DNA from: an uncultured Pseudomonadota bacterium
Lineage (GTDB): Bacteria > Pseudomonadota > Gammaproteobacteria > Burkholderiales > Rhodocyclaceae
Direction: 5' to 3'
DNA: 64,000 bases
NCBI GenBank assembly: GCA_946479855.1
Contig: CAMLHL010000005.1
Location: 6,168-70,167, forward strand
In this document: piece after piece, positions 18,689-28,791 of the stretch
Position numbering within the stretch: the first letter of the stretch is position 1
Layout: every line of letters starts with the position of its first letter
Position numbers and translations under genes: made by a program
The notes under the pieces: model-generated
Seen by the model: only the letters and a program-made list of their open reading frames with translations
What the model was told of the DNA's origin: nothing
The model's database searches: none

Positions 18689-18716
18689 AAAGCCCCGGTC
18701 ACCGGGGCTTTCTTTT
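18689..18716 (+). terminator. Intrinsic terminator of dctPQM
   Basis: AAAGCCCCGG (18689-18698) pairs with 18702-18711 around a three-base loop, followed by TTTCTTTTT. It lies about 20 bases past the dctM stop. Confidence 0.88.
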
Positions 18717-18768
18717 TGGCGGACGGGCTATGGCACAATCCGCATCCCGGAAGTCTCCTTGGAAAACC

Positions 18769-19455
18769 ATGAAATTTGCCCTCGCCGTCGTTGCGCTCGT
18801 GATCGTCGTCCTCGTCCTGCCGTTTTTCATTCCGGGCATCGGCAAGCAGGAAGGCGTCGATCCGAACAGCAACCTGCCTTGGCAGATCGAACTCGACGGC
18901 CGGGGCGGCAGTCGTGTCTTTGGGCTGCAGCCCGGCCTCAGCACCCTGGGGGATGCCCGCCAGAAACTGGGCGGCGAGATCGAAGTGGCGATCATTGCCG
19001 AGCCCGACGAAATCGGGCTGCTCGAAGGTTATTACTCGCAGGTGCCGCTTGGTTTCGTGCTGGCCAAGGTGATTGTTACGGTCGACGCTGCGGACGGGCA
19101 AATTTCGGCCATGCGCGAGCGGGCGCTGAAAGCCAAGCACATGGAGAGCACGACGCGTCGGATCACCCTGCATGCCGACGATCTGGCGGCTGCCGACCGC
19201 TTGCCGATCAAGGCGATCTCGGTGATTCCTACAGTCAATCTCGATGAAGCAACCGTCGTCCAGCGTTTCGGGGTGCCAGGTGAGCGTCTGGCTGTTTCGG
19301 AAAAGCGGGTGCATCTGCTTTACCCGGATAAGGGCCTCGATGTCGTGGTCGATAGCGACGGCAAGGAATTGCTGCAATATGTTGCGCCGCGTAATTTCGC
19401 CCTCTTGCGCGATCCGCTCAAGGCGTCGGTGGCTGGAAAAGCGCCTGCTCAGTGA
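18769..19455 (+). CDS. Hypothetical membrane-anchored protein
   Basis: A 228-residue protein that I do not recognise. Residues 3-22 form a single hydrophobic signal-anchor (ALAVVALVIVVLVLPFFI). The rest is soluble, presumably periplasmic, with a mixed alpha/beta pattern and no cysteines or metal motifs. The ATG at 18769 puts the hydrophobic segment at the N-terminus. An ATG 13 codons earlier (18730) is also possible, and the ribosome-binding site is weak for both. It stands alone between the dctM terminator and ndk. Confidence 0.65.
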   Translation: MKFALAVVALVIVVLVLPFFIPGIGKQEGVDPNSNLPWQIELDGRGGSRVFGLQPGLSTLGDARQKLGGEIEVAIIAEPDEIGLLEGYYSQVPLGFVLAKVIVTVDAADGQISAMRERALKAKHMESTTRRITLHADDLAAADRLPIKAISVIPTVNLDEATVVQRFGVPGERLAVSEKRVHLLYPDKGLDVVVDSDGKELLQYVAPRNFALLRDPLKASVAGKAPAQ

Positions 19456-19527
19456 AGCAGGCGCTCGTGTCGCGAATCTGCTAAAATCGTCCGTTTTTCA
19501 ACTGACTAGCTTTCCCGGAGCAATCAC

Positions 19528-19956
19528 ATGGCTATCGAACGCACCCTCTCCATCATCAAACCCGACGCAGTTGCCAAGAACGTCATCGGCAAGATCTACT
19601 CCCGTTTCGAATCCAACGGCCTGAAGATCGTCGCCTCCAAGATGGCCTGGCTGTCGCCGCAGGAAGCCGGCGCTTTCTACGCCGTGCACAAGGAACGCCC
19701 CTTCTTCAAGGATCTGGTTTCCTTCATGATCTCCGGCCCGGTGATGATTCAGGTGCTGGAAGGCGAAAACGCCATCGCCAAGAACCGCGAACTGATGGGC
19801 GCCACCGATCCGAAGAAGGCCGACGCCGGCACCATCCGCGCCGACTTCGCCGAATCCATCGACGCCAATGCCGTGCACGGCTCTGACGCCCCGGAAACCG
19901 CCGCCGTCGAAATCGGTTTCTTCTTCCCGGGCATGAACGTCTATTCCGGCCGTTAA
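19528..19956 (+). CDS. ndk: Nucleoside diphosphate kinase
   Basis: A 142-residue enzyme that balances nucleoside triphosphate pools by phosphate transfer through His117 in NAVHGSDA. The IIKPDAV start and the VLEGENAI and [15 protein letters not shown] segments are family signatures. ATG preceded by CCGGAGC. First gene of the long housekeeping block, 10 bases before rlmN. Confidence 0.97.
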   Translation: MAIERTLSIIKPDAVAKNVIGKIYSRFESNGLKIVASKMAWLSPQEAGAFYAVHKERPFFKDLVSFMISGPVMIQVLEGENAIAKNRELMGATDPKKADAGTIRADFAESIDANAVHGSDAPETAAVEIGFFFPGMNVYSGR

Positions 19957-19966
19957 TCAAAGCTGC

Positions 19967-21061
19967 ATGACCGTCAATCTGCTGGATCTCGATGGCGAAA
20001 GCCTGACTGCCTGGTTTGCCGAACAGGGCGAAAAGCCCTTCCGCGCCAAGCAGGTCTTGCGCTGGATCCATCGTTCCGGCGTGGCGGACTTCGATGCCAT
20101 GACCGACATCGCCAAGAGCCTGCGTGAAAAGCTCAAGGCGAGGGCGGTTGTGGCGCCGCCGGCGGTTGTCTCCGACAAGCTGTCGGATGACGGCACGCGC
20201 AAGTTCCTGATCGATGTCGGCAACGGCAATGCCGTCGAAACGGTGTTCATTCCCGAAGACGATCGCGGCACGCTGTGCATCTCCACGCAAGCCGGTTGCG
20301 CGCTCGACTGCGCCTTCTGTTCGACCGGCAAGCAGGGCTTCAACCGCAACCTGACGGTGGCGGAAATCATCGGTCAGCTCTGGCAGGCCAACCACGCGCT
20401 CGGTGCGATCCACGGTGACGAACGGGTCATCTCCAACGTTGTGCTGATGGGCATGGGCGAACCGCTCGCCAATTTCGAAAACTCCGTTGCCGCCTTGAAG
20501 CTGATGCTCGACGACAACGCCTACGGCCTGTCGCGCCGCCGGGTTACCGTCTCCACCTCCGGTCTGGTGCCGGTCATGGATCGCCTGGGCGATGAGTGCC
20601 CGGTCGCCCTCGCTGTTTCCCTGCACGCGCCCAACGACAAATTGCGTGACCAGATCGTACCGATCAACCAGAAATATCCGCTGAAAGAGCTGATGGCGGC
20701 CTGCCAGCGTTACCTGGACAAGGCGCCACGCGATTTCATTACCTTCGAGTACATCATGCTCGACGGTATCAACGACAGCGATGCCCATGCCCGCGAACTG
20801 CTGGCACTGGTCAAAAATGTCCATTGCAAGTTCAACCTGATTCCCTTCAACCCCTTCCCCGGTTCGCCGTTCAAGCGTTCGCCGGCGGAGCGGGTACGCC
20901 GGTTTGCCGATATCCTGATGCAGGCCGGCATTGTTACGACGACGCGCAAGACGCGGGGCGACGACATCGACGCGGCCTGCGGCCAATTGGCCGGTCAGGT
21001 CAAGGACAAGACCCGGCGCACCGCCGGACGGGTGATTCCCTTGGTGGAGGTAGGTTCGTGA
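19967..21061 (+). CDS. rlmN: Dual-specificity 23S rRNA m2A2503 / tRNA m2A37 methyltransferase RlmN
   Basis: A 364-residue radical SAM enzyme. The cluster ligands are C111, C115 and C118 (CALDCAFC). The C-terminal catalytic Cys lies in [10 protein letters not shown], and [10 protein letters not shown] and the SLHAPND region are typical. It methylates A2503 of 23S rRNA and A37 of some tRNAs. Its stop overlaps the GTG start of pilW (GTGA). Confidence 0.96.
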   Translation: MTVNLLDLDGESLTAWFAEQGEKPFRAKQVLRWIHRSGVADFDAMTDIAKSLREKLKARAVVAPPAVVSDKLSDDGTRKFLIDVGNGNAVETVFIPEDDRGTLCISTQAGCALDCAFCSTGKQGFNRNLTVAEIIGQLWQANHALGAIHGDERVISNVVLMGMGEPLANFENSVAALKLMLDDNAYGLSRRRVTVSTSGLVPVMDRLGDECPVALAVSLHAPNDKLRDQIVPINQKYPLKELMAACQRYLDKAPRDFITFEYIMLDGINDSDAHARELLALVKNVHCKFNLIPFNPFPGSPFKRSPAERVRRFADILMQAGIVTTTRKTRGDDIDAACGQLAGQVKDKTRRTAGRVIPLVEVGS

Positions 21062-21855
21062 AAGTCTGTTCCCTGAAAAACGGAATTGCAGGTCTCTGTC
21101 TGAGCCTGATGCTTGTCGCCGCCGTGCAGGCACAGTTCAACAACTTGCCTTCCGGAAATCAGTCGCAGGGTGCGGGTGCGCCACGTGAGCGTGCCAAGAT
21201 ACACACCGAGCTGGGGGCGATGTATTTCCAGGCCGGCAACAATGCCGTGGCTCTGGATGAACTGCAGACTGCGATCAACTCCGACTCCGGCTATTTCCAA
21301 GCGTACAGCGTACGCGGGTTGGTTCGCCTGGGGCTGAAGGAATATGACAAGGCCGAGGACGATTTTCGCCGTGCCCTGAATATCGCGCCCAACGATCCCG
21401 AGGTGAACAACAACTACGGCTGGTATCTCTGCCAGACCGGCAAGGAACGCCAGTCGATCACTTACTTTCTCAATGCCCTGAAAAGCCCGCTCTACGAAAC
21501 GCCCGATCGCGCCTACACCAATGCCGGCACCTGCGCACTGAAGGCCGGTGATCTGGAGGGGGCGCAGAATTATTTGCTGAAAGCACTGCAGCTGTCGCGA
21601 GATGGTGCGGTGACGGCACGCCTTGAGTTGGCCAAACTGTTTTATAAGCGCGCCCTGCTTGATGAGTCGCGCATCTATCTGAATGATGCGCTGCGAATGA
21701 TGGAGCCGCCCAGTGCCGACGCCCTCTGGCTGGGCTTGCGGATCGAGCGCAAGCTGGGCAACCGCGTGGCGGAGGGGGGGTATGCATCGCAATTGCGCAG
21801 TCGCTATCCCTCGTCACCTGAATACCAGGAATTCCTGAAGGGCAGTTTTGAATGA
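21058..21855 (+). CDS. pilW: Type IV pilus biogenesis/stability protein PilW (PilF), TPR repeats
   Basis: A 265-residue secreted tetratricopeptide protein that in its family pilots the PilQ secretin to the outer membrane. About six TPR units span residues 45-230 (for example [18 protein letters not shown] and [18 protein letters not shown]). The start is the GTG at 21058 overlapping the rlmN stop; no ATG fits. The signal peptide ends AAVQAQ and there is no lipobox Cys, although the characterised Pseudomonas PilF is a lipoprotein. Its stop overlaps rodZ by ATGA. The rlmN-pilW-rodZ order supports the name. Confidence 0.87.
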   Translation: MKVCSLKNGIAGLCLSLMLVAAVQAQFNNLPSGNQSQGAGAPRERAKIHTELGAMYFQAGNNAVALDELQTAINSDSGYFQAYSVRGLVRLGLKEYDKAEDDFRRALNIAPNDPEVNNNYGWYLCQTGKERQSITYFLNALKSPLYETPDRAYTNAGTCALKAGDLEGAQNYLLKALQLSRDGAVTARLELAKLFYKRALLDESRIYLNDALRMMEPPSADALWLGLRIERKLGNRVAEGGYASQLRSRYPSSPEYQEFLKGSFE

Positions 21856-22760
21856 ACGAGCAGGTCAGTATCGAGGAAGCCGTCGCCGAAGGTGACGGTG
21901 CCGTAACAATGGAGCTTCCGGTTGGCGAGCAGTTGCGCACGGCCCGCGAGGCCCGCGGGCTGCAAGTGGGCGATCTCGCCCAGACACTCAAGCTCGGACC
22001 GCGGCAAATCGAGGCACTGGAAAGTGGCGACTGGCAGAATCTGCCTGGTCAGACTTTTATCCGGGGTTTCGTGCGCAACTATGCGCGTCTGGTGCAGCTC
22101 GATCCGATCCCCTTGATGGAGCAGCTGGATCGCGTCCTGGAAAAACCGGCCGATAATCTGACCGTCCATGAACTCCGTCCGGCCGCGATGCCCCACGCCG
22201 GTAACACGGGCTCCCGGCGCGACCGGCAGGTCGTGCTGATTGGAGCGGGCTTCGTGGCGCTGGCGGCATTGATCTATTTTGTGATTCCAACTGACCTGGG
22301 CGCGCTGCGTGACAGCACCCAGGCGCTGCTTGACTCCCTGTCGCGCAAGGAGGCTCCTGCCCCAGCAGCGGTTGCCCCGGTGACCGAACCGGTCTTTCCG
22401 CCAGGAGAAACGCCACAACAGGTCATGACTCCCCAGGCCCTGACGCCAGCCGAGGCGACTGTTCAGACGCCGGCCGCCAAGCCGGAGGCAGCGTCGTCGA
22501 CAGGCGACGCAGTGGCGGCGAATGCGCCCCAAATGCGTTTCCTGTTCGACAAGGATTCCTGGGTCGAGGTCAGGGATCGTGACAACAAGATCGTTTTTTC
22601 ACAGAAAGTTCTCGCCGGTGCCGAGCAAACCTTGTCCGGGCAAGGTCCTTTGTCGGTAACTATTGGCTATGCTCCGGGGGTTCGCCTGTTCTGGCATGGC
22701 CAGGCAGTCGACCTGGCGCCGCATAGCAAGGGCGATGTGGCCCGTCTGGTTCTGGAGTAA
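21852..22760 (+). CDS. rodZ: RodZ-like cell-shape protein (HTH plus DUF4115)
   Basis: A 302-residue bitopic membrane protein. A cytoplasmic helix-turn-helix of the RodZ type covers residues 22-85 (LRTAREARGLQVGDLAQ) and a single membrane helix lies at 127-146. A Pro/Ala/Thr-rich periplasmic linker follows, then a beta-rich DUF4115 domain (about 225-302). RodZ links MreB to the cell-wall elongation machinery. Here it precedes ispG, as in many proteobacteria. Confidence 0.92.
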   Translation: MNEQVSIEEAVAEGDGAVTMELPVGEQLRTAREARGLQVGDLAQTLKLGPRQIEALESGDWQNLPGQTFIRGFVRNYARLVQLDPIPLMEQLDRVLEKPADNLTVHELRPAAMPHAGNTGSRRDRQVVLIGAGFVALAALIYFVIPTDLGALRDSTQALLDSLSRKEAPAPAAVAPVTEPVFPPGETPQQVMTPQALTPAEATVQTPAAKPEAASSTGDAVAANAPQMRFLFDKDSWVEVRDRDNKIVFSQKVLAGAEQTLSGQGPLSVTIGYAPGVRLFWHGQAVDLAPHSKGDVARLVLE

Positions 22761-22763
22761 GCA

Positions 22764-23993
22764 GTGAGTGCAGTCATCAAGCGGTCGACCCGCTCCTGTC
22801 TGGTTAGCCATGTGAAAATGGGTGGCGATGCCCCTGTGGTGGTTCAGTCGATGACCAACACCGACACCGCCGACTATCTCGCCACCGCCCTGCAAACCGC
22901 CGAACTGGCGCGAGCCGGTTCCGAACTGGTGCGAATCACCGTCAATTCGCCGGAAGCGGCGGCAGCCGTGCCGAAAATCCGCGAGCACCTCGACCGGCTG
23001 AACTGCAATGTGCCGCTGATCGGCGATTTCCATTACAACGGCCATCGCCTGCTGACCGAACATCCGGCCTGCGCCGAGGCACTGGCCAAGTACCGGATCA
23101 ATCCGGGCAATGTCGGCTTCGGCAAGAAGAAGGACGAGCAGTTCGCCCAGATGGTCGAACTGGCCTGCAAGTACGACAAGCCGGTGCGCATCGGCGTCAA
23201 CTGGGGCAGTCTCGATCAGGAGTTGCTGGCGCGGATCATGGATGAGAATTCACGTCGACCGCAGCCTTTGGATGCCACCGAGATGATGCGCCACGCGATG
23301 GTGACTTCAGCCCTCGAATCGGCGGCCAAGGCCGAAGAAGTCGGCCTGGCCGGCGAGCGGATCATCCTCTCGTGCAAGGTTTCCAGCGTACAGGATCTGA
23401 TTGCCATTTACCGCGATCTGTCCCAGCGTGCCGATTATGCCCTGCACCTTGGTCTGACCGAGGCCGGCATGGGGTCCAAGGGGATCGTCGCCTCGACGGC
23501 GGCGCTTTCCGTGCTGCTGCAGGAAGGCATCGGCGACACCATCCGCGTTTCGCTGACGCCGGAGCCCGGCGGCTCGCGGTCACAGGAAGTCATCGTCGCT
23601 CAGGAAATCCTGCAGACCATGGGCTTGCGTGCTTTCACGCCGATGGTCGCGGCCTGTCCGGGGTGTGGCCGGACAACCAGTACCTTCTTCCAGGAACTGG
23701 CCGGTGAAGTCCAGGATTTCGTCCGTGCCAAGATGCCGGAATGGAAGCTGCGCTACGACGGTGCCGAGAACATGACGCTGGCCGTCATGGGCTGCATCGT
23801 CAACGGGCCGGGCGAGTCGAAGCATGCCAACATCGGCATCTCGCTGCCGGGCACCGGCGAAGCACCATCGGCGCCGGTGTACGAGGATGGCGTCAAGACG
23901 GTTACCCTCAAGGGCGACAATATCGCCAGCGAATTCAAACAGATCATCGAGCGCTATGTCGAGCGCACCTATACCAAGAAACTGAAGTCATGA
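22764..23993 (+). CDS. ispG: 4-hydroxy-3-methylbut-2-en-1-yl diphosphate synthase IspG
   Basis: A 409-residue [4Fe-4S] enzyme of the methylerythritol-phosphate pathway to isoprenoids. Cluster ligands are in ACPGCGRT and [10 protein letters not shown]. The N-terminal TIM-barrel region starts with [19 protein letters not shown]. The start is GTG at 22764, four bases after the rodZ stop. It overlaps hisS by ATGA. Confidence 0.96.
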   Translation: MSAVIKRSTRSCLVSHVKMGGDAPVVVQSMTNTDTADYLATALQTAELARAGSELVRITVNSPEAAAAVPKIREHLDRLNCNVPLIGDFHYNGHRLLTEHPACAEALAKYRINPGNVGFGKKKDEQFAQMVELACKYDKPVRIGVNWGSLDQELLARIMDENSRRPQPLDATEMMRHAMVTSALESAAKAEEVGLAGERIILSCKVSSVQDLIAIYRDLSQRADYALHLGLTEAGMGSKGIVASTAALSVLLQEGIGDTIRVSLTPEPGGSRSQEVIVAQEILQTMGLRAFTPMVAACPGCGRTTSTFFQELAGEVQDFVRAKMPEWKLRYDGAENMTLAVMGCIVNGPGESKHANIGISLPGTGEAPSAPVYEDGVKTVTLKGDNIASEFKQIIERYVERTYTKKLKS

Positions 23994-25279
23994 GTCAAAC
24001 CTTGCAAGCCGTGCGCGGGATGAACGATATCCTGCCCGACGAAGCCGAATTCTGGGAACTGTTCGAGGACACCATCCGCTCGTGGCTCAAGGGCTACGGC
24101 TATCGGCCGATCCGCATGCCGGTCGTCGAGCCGACGCCGCTGTTCAAACGCGCCATCGGCGAAGTGACCGATATCGTCGAGAAGGAAATGTATTCCTTCA
24201 TTGACAGCCTGAACGGCGAGCCGCTGACCCTGCGTCCGGAAGGCACCGCGGGTTGCGTGCGTGCCGTCATCCAGCACAATCTCATTGCCCGCCAGCCGCA
24301 GCGGCTGTATTACATCGGCCAGATGTTCCGCCACGAGCGGCCGCAAAAAGGCCGTTACCGGCAGTTTCACCAGGTCGGCGTCGAAGCGCTCGGTTACGAC
24401 GGGCCGGATATCGATGCCGAAATGATCCTGATGGGCGCCCGCCTGTGGGCCGATCTTGGTCTGGATGGTATCGAATTGCAAATCAACAGCCTCGGCCAGC
24501 CGGAAGAACGAGCCCGGCACCGTACGGCGCTGATTGCCTATTTCGAGGAAAACACCGAACTGCTCGACGATGATGCCAGACGTCGTTTGCATACCAACCC
24601 GCTGCGCATCCTCGATACCAAGAATCCGGCGATGCAGAAACTGTGCACTGCGGCACCTAAGCTGATCGATTATCTTGGCGCCGAATCGCTGGCTCATTTC
24701 GAAGGCGTCCAGCGCGTGCTGCGCGATGCCGGTGTCCCTTACACCATCAATCCGCGTCTGGTACGCGGCCTCGATTATTACAACCTGACCGTTTTCGAGT
24801 GGGTGACCGATAAACTCGGTGCTCAGGGTACGGTTTGTGCCGGTGGTCGTTACGATGGACTGGTCGGTCAACTGGGCGGCAAAGCCGCACCGGCTTGCGG
24901 TTTCGCCATGGGTATCGAGCGCCTGATCGCGCTGATCAAGGAATCGGGGGGGGAACCGGCGGCGCCGGCGCCCGACGTATACCTTGTGCATCAGGGCGAC
25001 GAGGCATCCCGACTGGCCTTCCGCGTGGCCGAAGGCCTGCGCGACCAGGGTATCAATGTGTTGCAGCACTGCGGCGGCGGCAGTTTCAAGTCGCAGATGA
25101 AGAAGGCTGACGGCAGCGGCGCGACCTTTGCTGTCATTATTGGCGATGACGAAGCGTCGACCGGGGAAGTGCAGCTGAAGCAGCTGCGCGAAGAAGGTTC
25201 GGCGCAACTGAAATTGAAAGTCGATGATCTGGCTGAGGCCATCATCGGGCAACTCATTGATTCGGACGAAGAGGAATAA
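23990..25279 (+). CDS. hisS: Histidyl-tRNA synthetase
   Basis: A 429-residue class II aminoacyl-tRNA synthetase. Motif 2 ([17 protein letters not shown]), the histidine-specific [14 protein letters not shown] and motif 3 (GFAMGIERL) are visible, followed by an anticodon-binding domain. The start [13 protein letters not shown] matches the family and overlaps the ispG stop by ATGA. Confidence 0.97.
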   Translation: MSQTLQAVRGMNDILPDEAEFWELFEDTIRSWLKGYGYRPIRMPVVEPTPLFKRAIGEVTDIVEKEMYSFIDSLNGEPLTLRPEGTAGCVRAVIQHNLIARQPQRLYYIGQMFRHERPQKGRYRQFHQVGVEALGYDGPDIDAEMILMGARLWADLGLDGIELQINSLGQPEERARHRTALIAYFEENTELLDDDARRRLHTNPLRILDTKNPAMQKLCTAAPKLIDYLGAESLAHFEGVQRVLRDAGVPYTINPRLVRGLDYYNLTVFEWVTDKLGAQGTVCAGGRYDGLVGQLGGKAAPACGFAMGIERLIALIKESGGEPAAPAPDVYLVHQGDEASRLAFRVAEGLRDQGINVLQHCGGGSFKSQMKKADGSGATFAVIIGDDEASTGEVQLKQLREEGSAQLKLKVDDLAEAIIGQLIDSDEEE

Positions 25280-25284
25280 GCAGC

Positions 25285-25923
25285 ATGGCGCATTACGACC
25301 TCGAAGAACAGGAACAGATCGATACCCTGAAGACCTGGTGGAAGATGTACGGCAACCTCGTGACGAGCGTGGTCGTTGCGGCTTCCCTGGGGGTGGTCGG
25401 CTGGCAGGGTTGGAACTGGTATCAGCGCGGCCAGTCGGCCAAGGCGGCGGCAGTCTATGGCGTGCTGGAGCAGGCAGTGAGCACCGGTGATGCCCAGAAG
25501 GTCAAGGCGGCGGCGGGCGAACTATCGGAAAAATTTGCAGGTACCGCTTACGCCTCGCTCGGCGCCATGCTTGCCGCCAAGCAGTCTTTCACCAGTGGCG
25601 ATCTGAAGACGGCCAAAACACAGCTGAGCTGGGTTGCCGAAAACGGCAAGGATGAGATCAGGGATTTGGCCCGCCTCCGTCTGGCGGCTGTCCTGCTTGA
25701 CGAACAGGCTTACGATGAGGCGTTGAAGCAGCTCGCTGCGCAGCACGCGCCGGCTCTCGATGTTCGTTTCCAGGAATTGACGGGTGATGTCTTGACCGCT
25801 CAGGGCAAGAAGGCCGAAGCGCGCGCTGCTTACAAGGGCGCTCTCGACAAGATGGCGGACAAGCAGGGCGCCGGTCGCGAGCTGTTGCAGCAGAAACTCG
25901 ACAGCCTGGGCGAGGCGGCCTGA
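25285..25923 (+). CDS. yfgM: YfgM-like TPR protein (periplasmic chaperone/ancillary SecYEG factor)
   Basis: A 212-residue protein with one N-terminal membrane helix (about residues 25-44) and a periplasmic tetratricopeptide-like domain. The start MAHYDLEEQEQIDTLKTWW is characteristic of the YfgM/DUF2133 family. In E. coli YfgM works with PpiD at the Sec translocon. The hisS-yfgM-bamB-der order is conserved. The stop overlaps bamB by TGATG. Confidence 0.92.
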   Translation: MAHYDLEEQEQIDTLKTWWKMYGNLVTSVVVAASLGVVGWQGWNWYQRGQSAKAAAVYGVLEQAVSTGDAQKVKAAAGELSEKFAGTAYASLGAMLAAKQSFTSGDLKTAKTQLSWVAENGKDEIRDLARLRLAAVLLDEQAYDEALKQLAAQHAPALDVRFQELTGDVLTAQGKKAEARAAYKGALDKMADKQGAGRELLQQKLDSLGEAA

Positions 25924-27083
25924 TGTCGCGCCCGCTTGTCGCCCTGTTGGCCTCGGCTGGCCTGCTTCTGGGGGGCTGTGCAACCATCTCGGATACGTTT
26001 GACTCGATCAATCCGTTCGCTAGTTCGGGGCCGAAAATGGCCCCCTTGCCGACGTTGACCGCAACATCCGAGGTCAGCACCCTGTGGTCGGCCAGTATTG
26101 GCAAGGCCGGAGATTACTCCTTTACACCGGCTGTGGTCGGGGCTGCGGTTTATGTTGCCGGCCAAAACGGAACGATCGGCAAGCTCGTCGATGGCAAGAC
26201 AGTCTGGAAAATCTATGCCGGCCAGCCGCTATCGGCCGGTGTCGGTGCCAACGGCCGACTGGTCGTGGTTGGTACGGCCAAAGGTGAAGTTCTGGCGTTC
26301 TCAGCCGAGGACGGCAAGACACTGTGGAAATCCCGCGTTTCCAGCGAAGTCATCGCCACGCCGGTGGTTGGCGACGAAGGTGTCGCCGTCAAGAGTGGCG
26401 ACAATCAGGTTTTTCTCCTGGATGCCGGTGATGGCAGTCGCAAATGGGCCTACCAGCGTTCGACGCCGCCTTTGTCGGTGCGTAGTGCCGGTTCGCCGGT
26501 ATTTGCCGATCGCTATCTCTTCGTCGGCTACCCGGGAGGCAAGCTGCTTGCCCTCTCGCTGCAGAACGGTGCGCCGGTGTGGGAGGGGGCGGTAGCCCTG
26601 CCCAAGGGCGCAACCGAACTCGACCGGGTCGCCGATATCGTTGCCTCGCCAGTGGTCGACGGGAACCAGATCTGTGCTGTGGCCTTCCAGGGCCGCGTCG
26701 CCTGTTTCAACATGGGGCAGGGCGGTGCCATGATCTGGTCCAAGGATATTTCTTCGGTGGCCGGTCTGGCCATGGACGGACGCTATCTGTTCGTCGCCGA
26801 CGACAAGGGGGTCGTCCATGCCCTGGACCGATCCTCAGGCAGCAGCCTGTGGAAACAGGACAAGTTGAAAAATCGCCGCCTTTCCGCGCCGGTGATTCGT
26901 CGCGGCCTGGTTGCCGTGGCCGATGCAGAAGGCATCGTACATTTTCTTTCCCGTGAAGACGGCAGCTTCGTGGCGCGCCTGAAAACCGATGGCACGCCGG
27001 TTCGCGCGCCTCTTCAAATGCTCGGTTCTGCCGTGCTGGTGCAGACCAGCGGGGGCAGCGTGAGCGCAATCGAGGCGCAATGA
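25923..27083 (+). CDS. bamB: Outer-membrane assembly lipoprotein BamB
   Basis: A 386-residue lipoprotein: signal peptide with lipobox LGGC (Cys19), then an eight-bladed beta-propeller with repeated tryptophan-containing blades such as [11 protein letters not shown] and [10 protein letters not shown]. It is part of the BAM complex that inserts beta-barrel proteins. The stop overlaps the der start by ATGA. Confidence 0.95.
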   Translation: MSRPLVALLASAGLLLGGCATISDTFDSINPFASSGPKMAPLPTLTATSEVSTLWSASIGKAGDYSFTPAVVGAAVYVAGQNGTIGKLVDGKTVWKIYAGQPLSAGVGANGRLVVVGTAKGEVLAFSAEDGKTLWKSRVSSEVIATPVVGDEGVAVKSGDNQVFLLDAGDGSRKWAYQRSTPPLSVRSAGSPVFADRYLFVGYPGGKLLALSLQNGAPVWEGAVALPKGATELDRVADIVASPVVDGNQICAVAFQGRVACFNMGQGGAMIWSKDISSVAGLAMDGRYLFVADDKGVVHALDRSSGSSLWKQDKLKNRRLSAPVIRRGLVAVADAEGIVHFLSREDGSFVARLKTDGTPVRAPLQMLGSAVLVQTSGGSVSAIEAQ

Positions 27084-28411
27084 AACCTACGATCGTCCTG
27101 GTTGGCCGTCCCAATGTCGGCAAGTCTACGCTGTTCAACCGCCTGACCAAGTCGCGCGACGCTATTGTCGCCGATCTGCCTGGCCTGACGCGCGACCGTC
27201 ACTATGGTCATGGCAAGCTGGGCAAGAAGCCCTATCTGGTTGTCGACACCGGAGGCTTCGAGCCGCTGGTCAAGGAAGGCATCCTGCACGAAATGGCGCG
27301 CCAGACCGAGCAGGCGATCGCCGAGGCCGACGCTGTCATTTTTGTGGTCGATGGACGCACTGGTCTGACCCCGCACGACAAGGAAATCGCCAACAAGCTC
27401 AGGCGCATCGACCGGCCGGTGTTCGTTGCGGTCAACAAGGCGGAAGGCATGAATTCCGGCATGGTCGAGGCTGATTTTCACGAACTCGGACTTGGCGAGC
27501 CCAATGCCATTTCTGCTGCTCACGGCGAAGGCGTTCGCGGCCTGGTCGAATTGGCGCTCGAAGATTTTCCCGAACCGGAAGACGACGAATGGCATTCCGA
27601 TGCTGTGCGCGTCGCCATCGTCGGCCGTCCCAATGTCGGCAAATCGACGCTGATCAATACCCTGCTCGGTGAAGAGCGCGTCATCGCCTTCGATGCGCCG
27701 GGTACGACCCGCGATTCGATCGAGATCGATTTCGAAAAAGGCGGCAGAAAATACGTACTCGTCGACACTGCCGGGATGCGCAAGCGTGGCAAGGTGTTCG
27801 AGGCGATCGAGAAGTTTTCGGTGGTCAAGACCTTACAATCGATCGAAGATGCCAACGTGGTTATTCTGATGGTCGATGCCCAGGCCGATGTTTCAGATCA
27901 GGATGCGCACATTGCCGATTTCGTCGTGCAAAGCGGCCGCGCCCTGGTGGTGGCAGTCAACAAGTGGGATGGCCTAGATGCCTATACCCGCGAACAGACA
28001 CGACAGATATTGCAGCGCAAGCTGAAATTCCTTGAATTCGCCAAGTTCCACTTCATTTCGGCGCGCGACAACGTCGGCCTCGATAATCTGTTCCGTTCGG
28101 TTGATGCCGCCTATGCCGCAGCGATGGCCAAACTGACGACGCCGCGCCTGACCCGCGTGCTGATCGATGCTGTGGCCAAGCAGGCCCCCGCCAAGCATGG
28201 CCTGTTCCGGCCCAAGCCACGCTACGCCCATCAGGGTGGCTCGAATCCGCCGATCGTCGTCGTGCATGGCAGTGCCGTTGAGCACATCACCGACAGTTAT
28301 CGCCGATATCTTGAGCATACTTTTCGCGAAGCGTTCAAATTGCAGGGGACGCCGTTGCGCATCCAGTTCGTTTCTGGAAAGAACCCATTTGCCGACAAAG
28401 ACAAGAAATAA
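27080..28411 (+). CDS. der: Ribosome-associated GTPase Der (EngA)
   Basis: A 443-residue protein with two consecutive GTPase domains, each beginning GRPNVGKST (residues 8-16 and about 181-189), with DTGGF and DTAGM switch motifs and NKAE/NKWD specificity motifs. A C-terminal KH-like domain ends the protein. It is needed for 50S maturation. Its start overlaps bamB. Confidence 0.97.
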   Translation: MKPTIVLVGRPNVGKSTLFNRLTKSRDAIVADLPGLTRDRHYGHGKLGKKPYLVVDTGGFEPLVKEGILHEMARQTEQAIAEADAVIFVVDGRTGLTPHDKEIANKLRRIDRPVFVAVNKAEGMNSGMVEADFHELGLGEPNAISAAHGEGVRGLVELALEDFPEPEDDEWHSDAVRVAIVGRPNVGKSTLINTLLGEERVIAFDAPGTTRDSIEIDFEKGGRKYVLVDTAGMRKRGKVFEAIEKFSVVKTLQSIEDANVVILMVDAQADVSDQDAHIADFVVQSGRALVVAVNKWDGLDAYTREQTRQILQRKLKFLEFAKFHFISARDNVGLDNLFRSVDAAYAAAMAKLTTPRLTRVLIDAVAKQAPAKHGLFRPKPRYAHQGGSNPPIVVVHGSAVEHITDSYRRYLEHTFREAFKLQGTPLRIQFVSGKNPFADKDKK

Positions 28412-28423
28412 TCTGCAAATTTT

Positions 28424-28453
28424 TTGGCATCACCCCCCAAATTTGGGTACATT
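28424..28453 (+). promoter_or_regulatory. Possible hfq promoter
   Basis: A -35-like TTGGCA (28424-28429) and -10-like TACATT (28448-28453) are separated by 18 bases. The spacer holds the palindrome CCCAAATTTGGG (28436-28447). This is the only sizeable gap (80 bases) between der and hfq, so a separate hfq promoter here is likely. Confidence 0.4.
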
Positions 28454-28491
28454 AGGACCCTCATAACAACTACCACCATGGAGTCCACACC

Positions 28492-28728
28492 ATGAGCAAC
28501 AAAGGGCAACTTTTACAAGACCCCTTCCTCAACGCTCTCCGTCGCGAGCATGTTCCCGTCTCAATTTACCTGGTGAATGGGATCAAACTGCAGGGCCAGG
28601 TCGAATCTTTTGATCAGTACGTCGTTCTGCTCAAAAATACGGTTACCCAGATGGTTTACAAGCACGCCATCTCTACGGTGGTTCCGGCGCGTCCCGTGAA
28701 CCTCCAGCAGGAACAGGCTGCAGAATAA
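28492..28728 (+). CDS. hfq: RNA-binding protein Hfq
   Basis: A 78-residue Sm-like protein that pairs small RNAs with mRNAs. The Sm1 region ([29 protein letters not shown]) and Sm2 [10 protein letters not shown] are intact. The C-terminal tail is short, as usual in betaproteobacteria. GGAG (28480-28483) precedes the ATG by eight bases. A five-codon reading frame from 28478 ends in a TGA overlapping this ATG. Confidence 0.98.
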   Translation: MSNKGQLLQDPFLNALRREHVPVSIYLVNGIKLQGQVESFDQYVVLLKNTVTQMVYKHAISTVVPARPVNLQQEQAAE

Positions 28729-28791
28729 TCGACTCCTGTCCAGCGACCTGCCCCAGCGGTGGGTGCGCGCTTATCACTCCCGGAAACGCCC

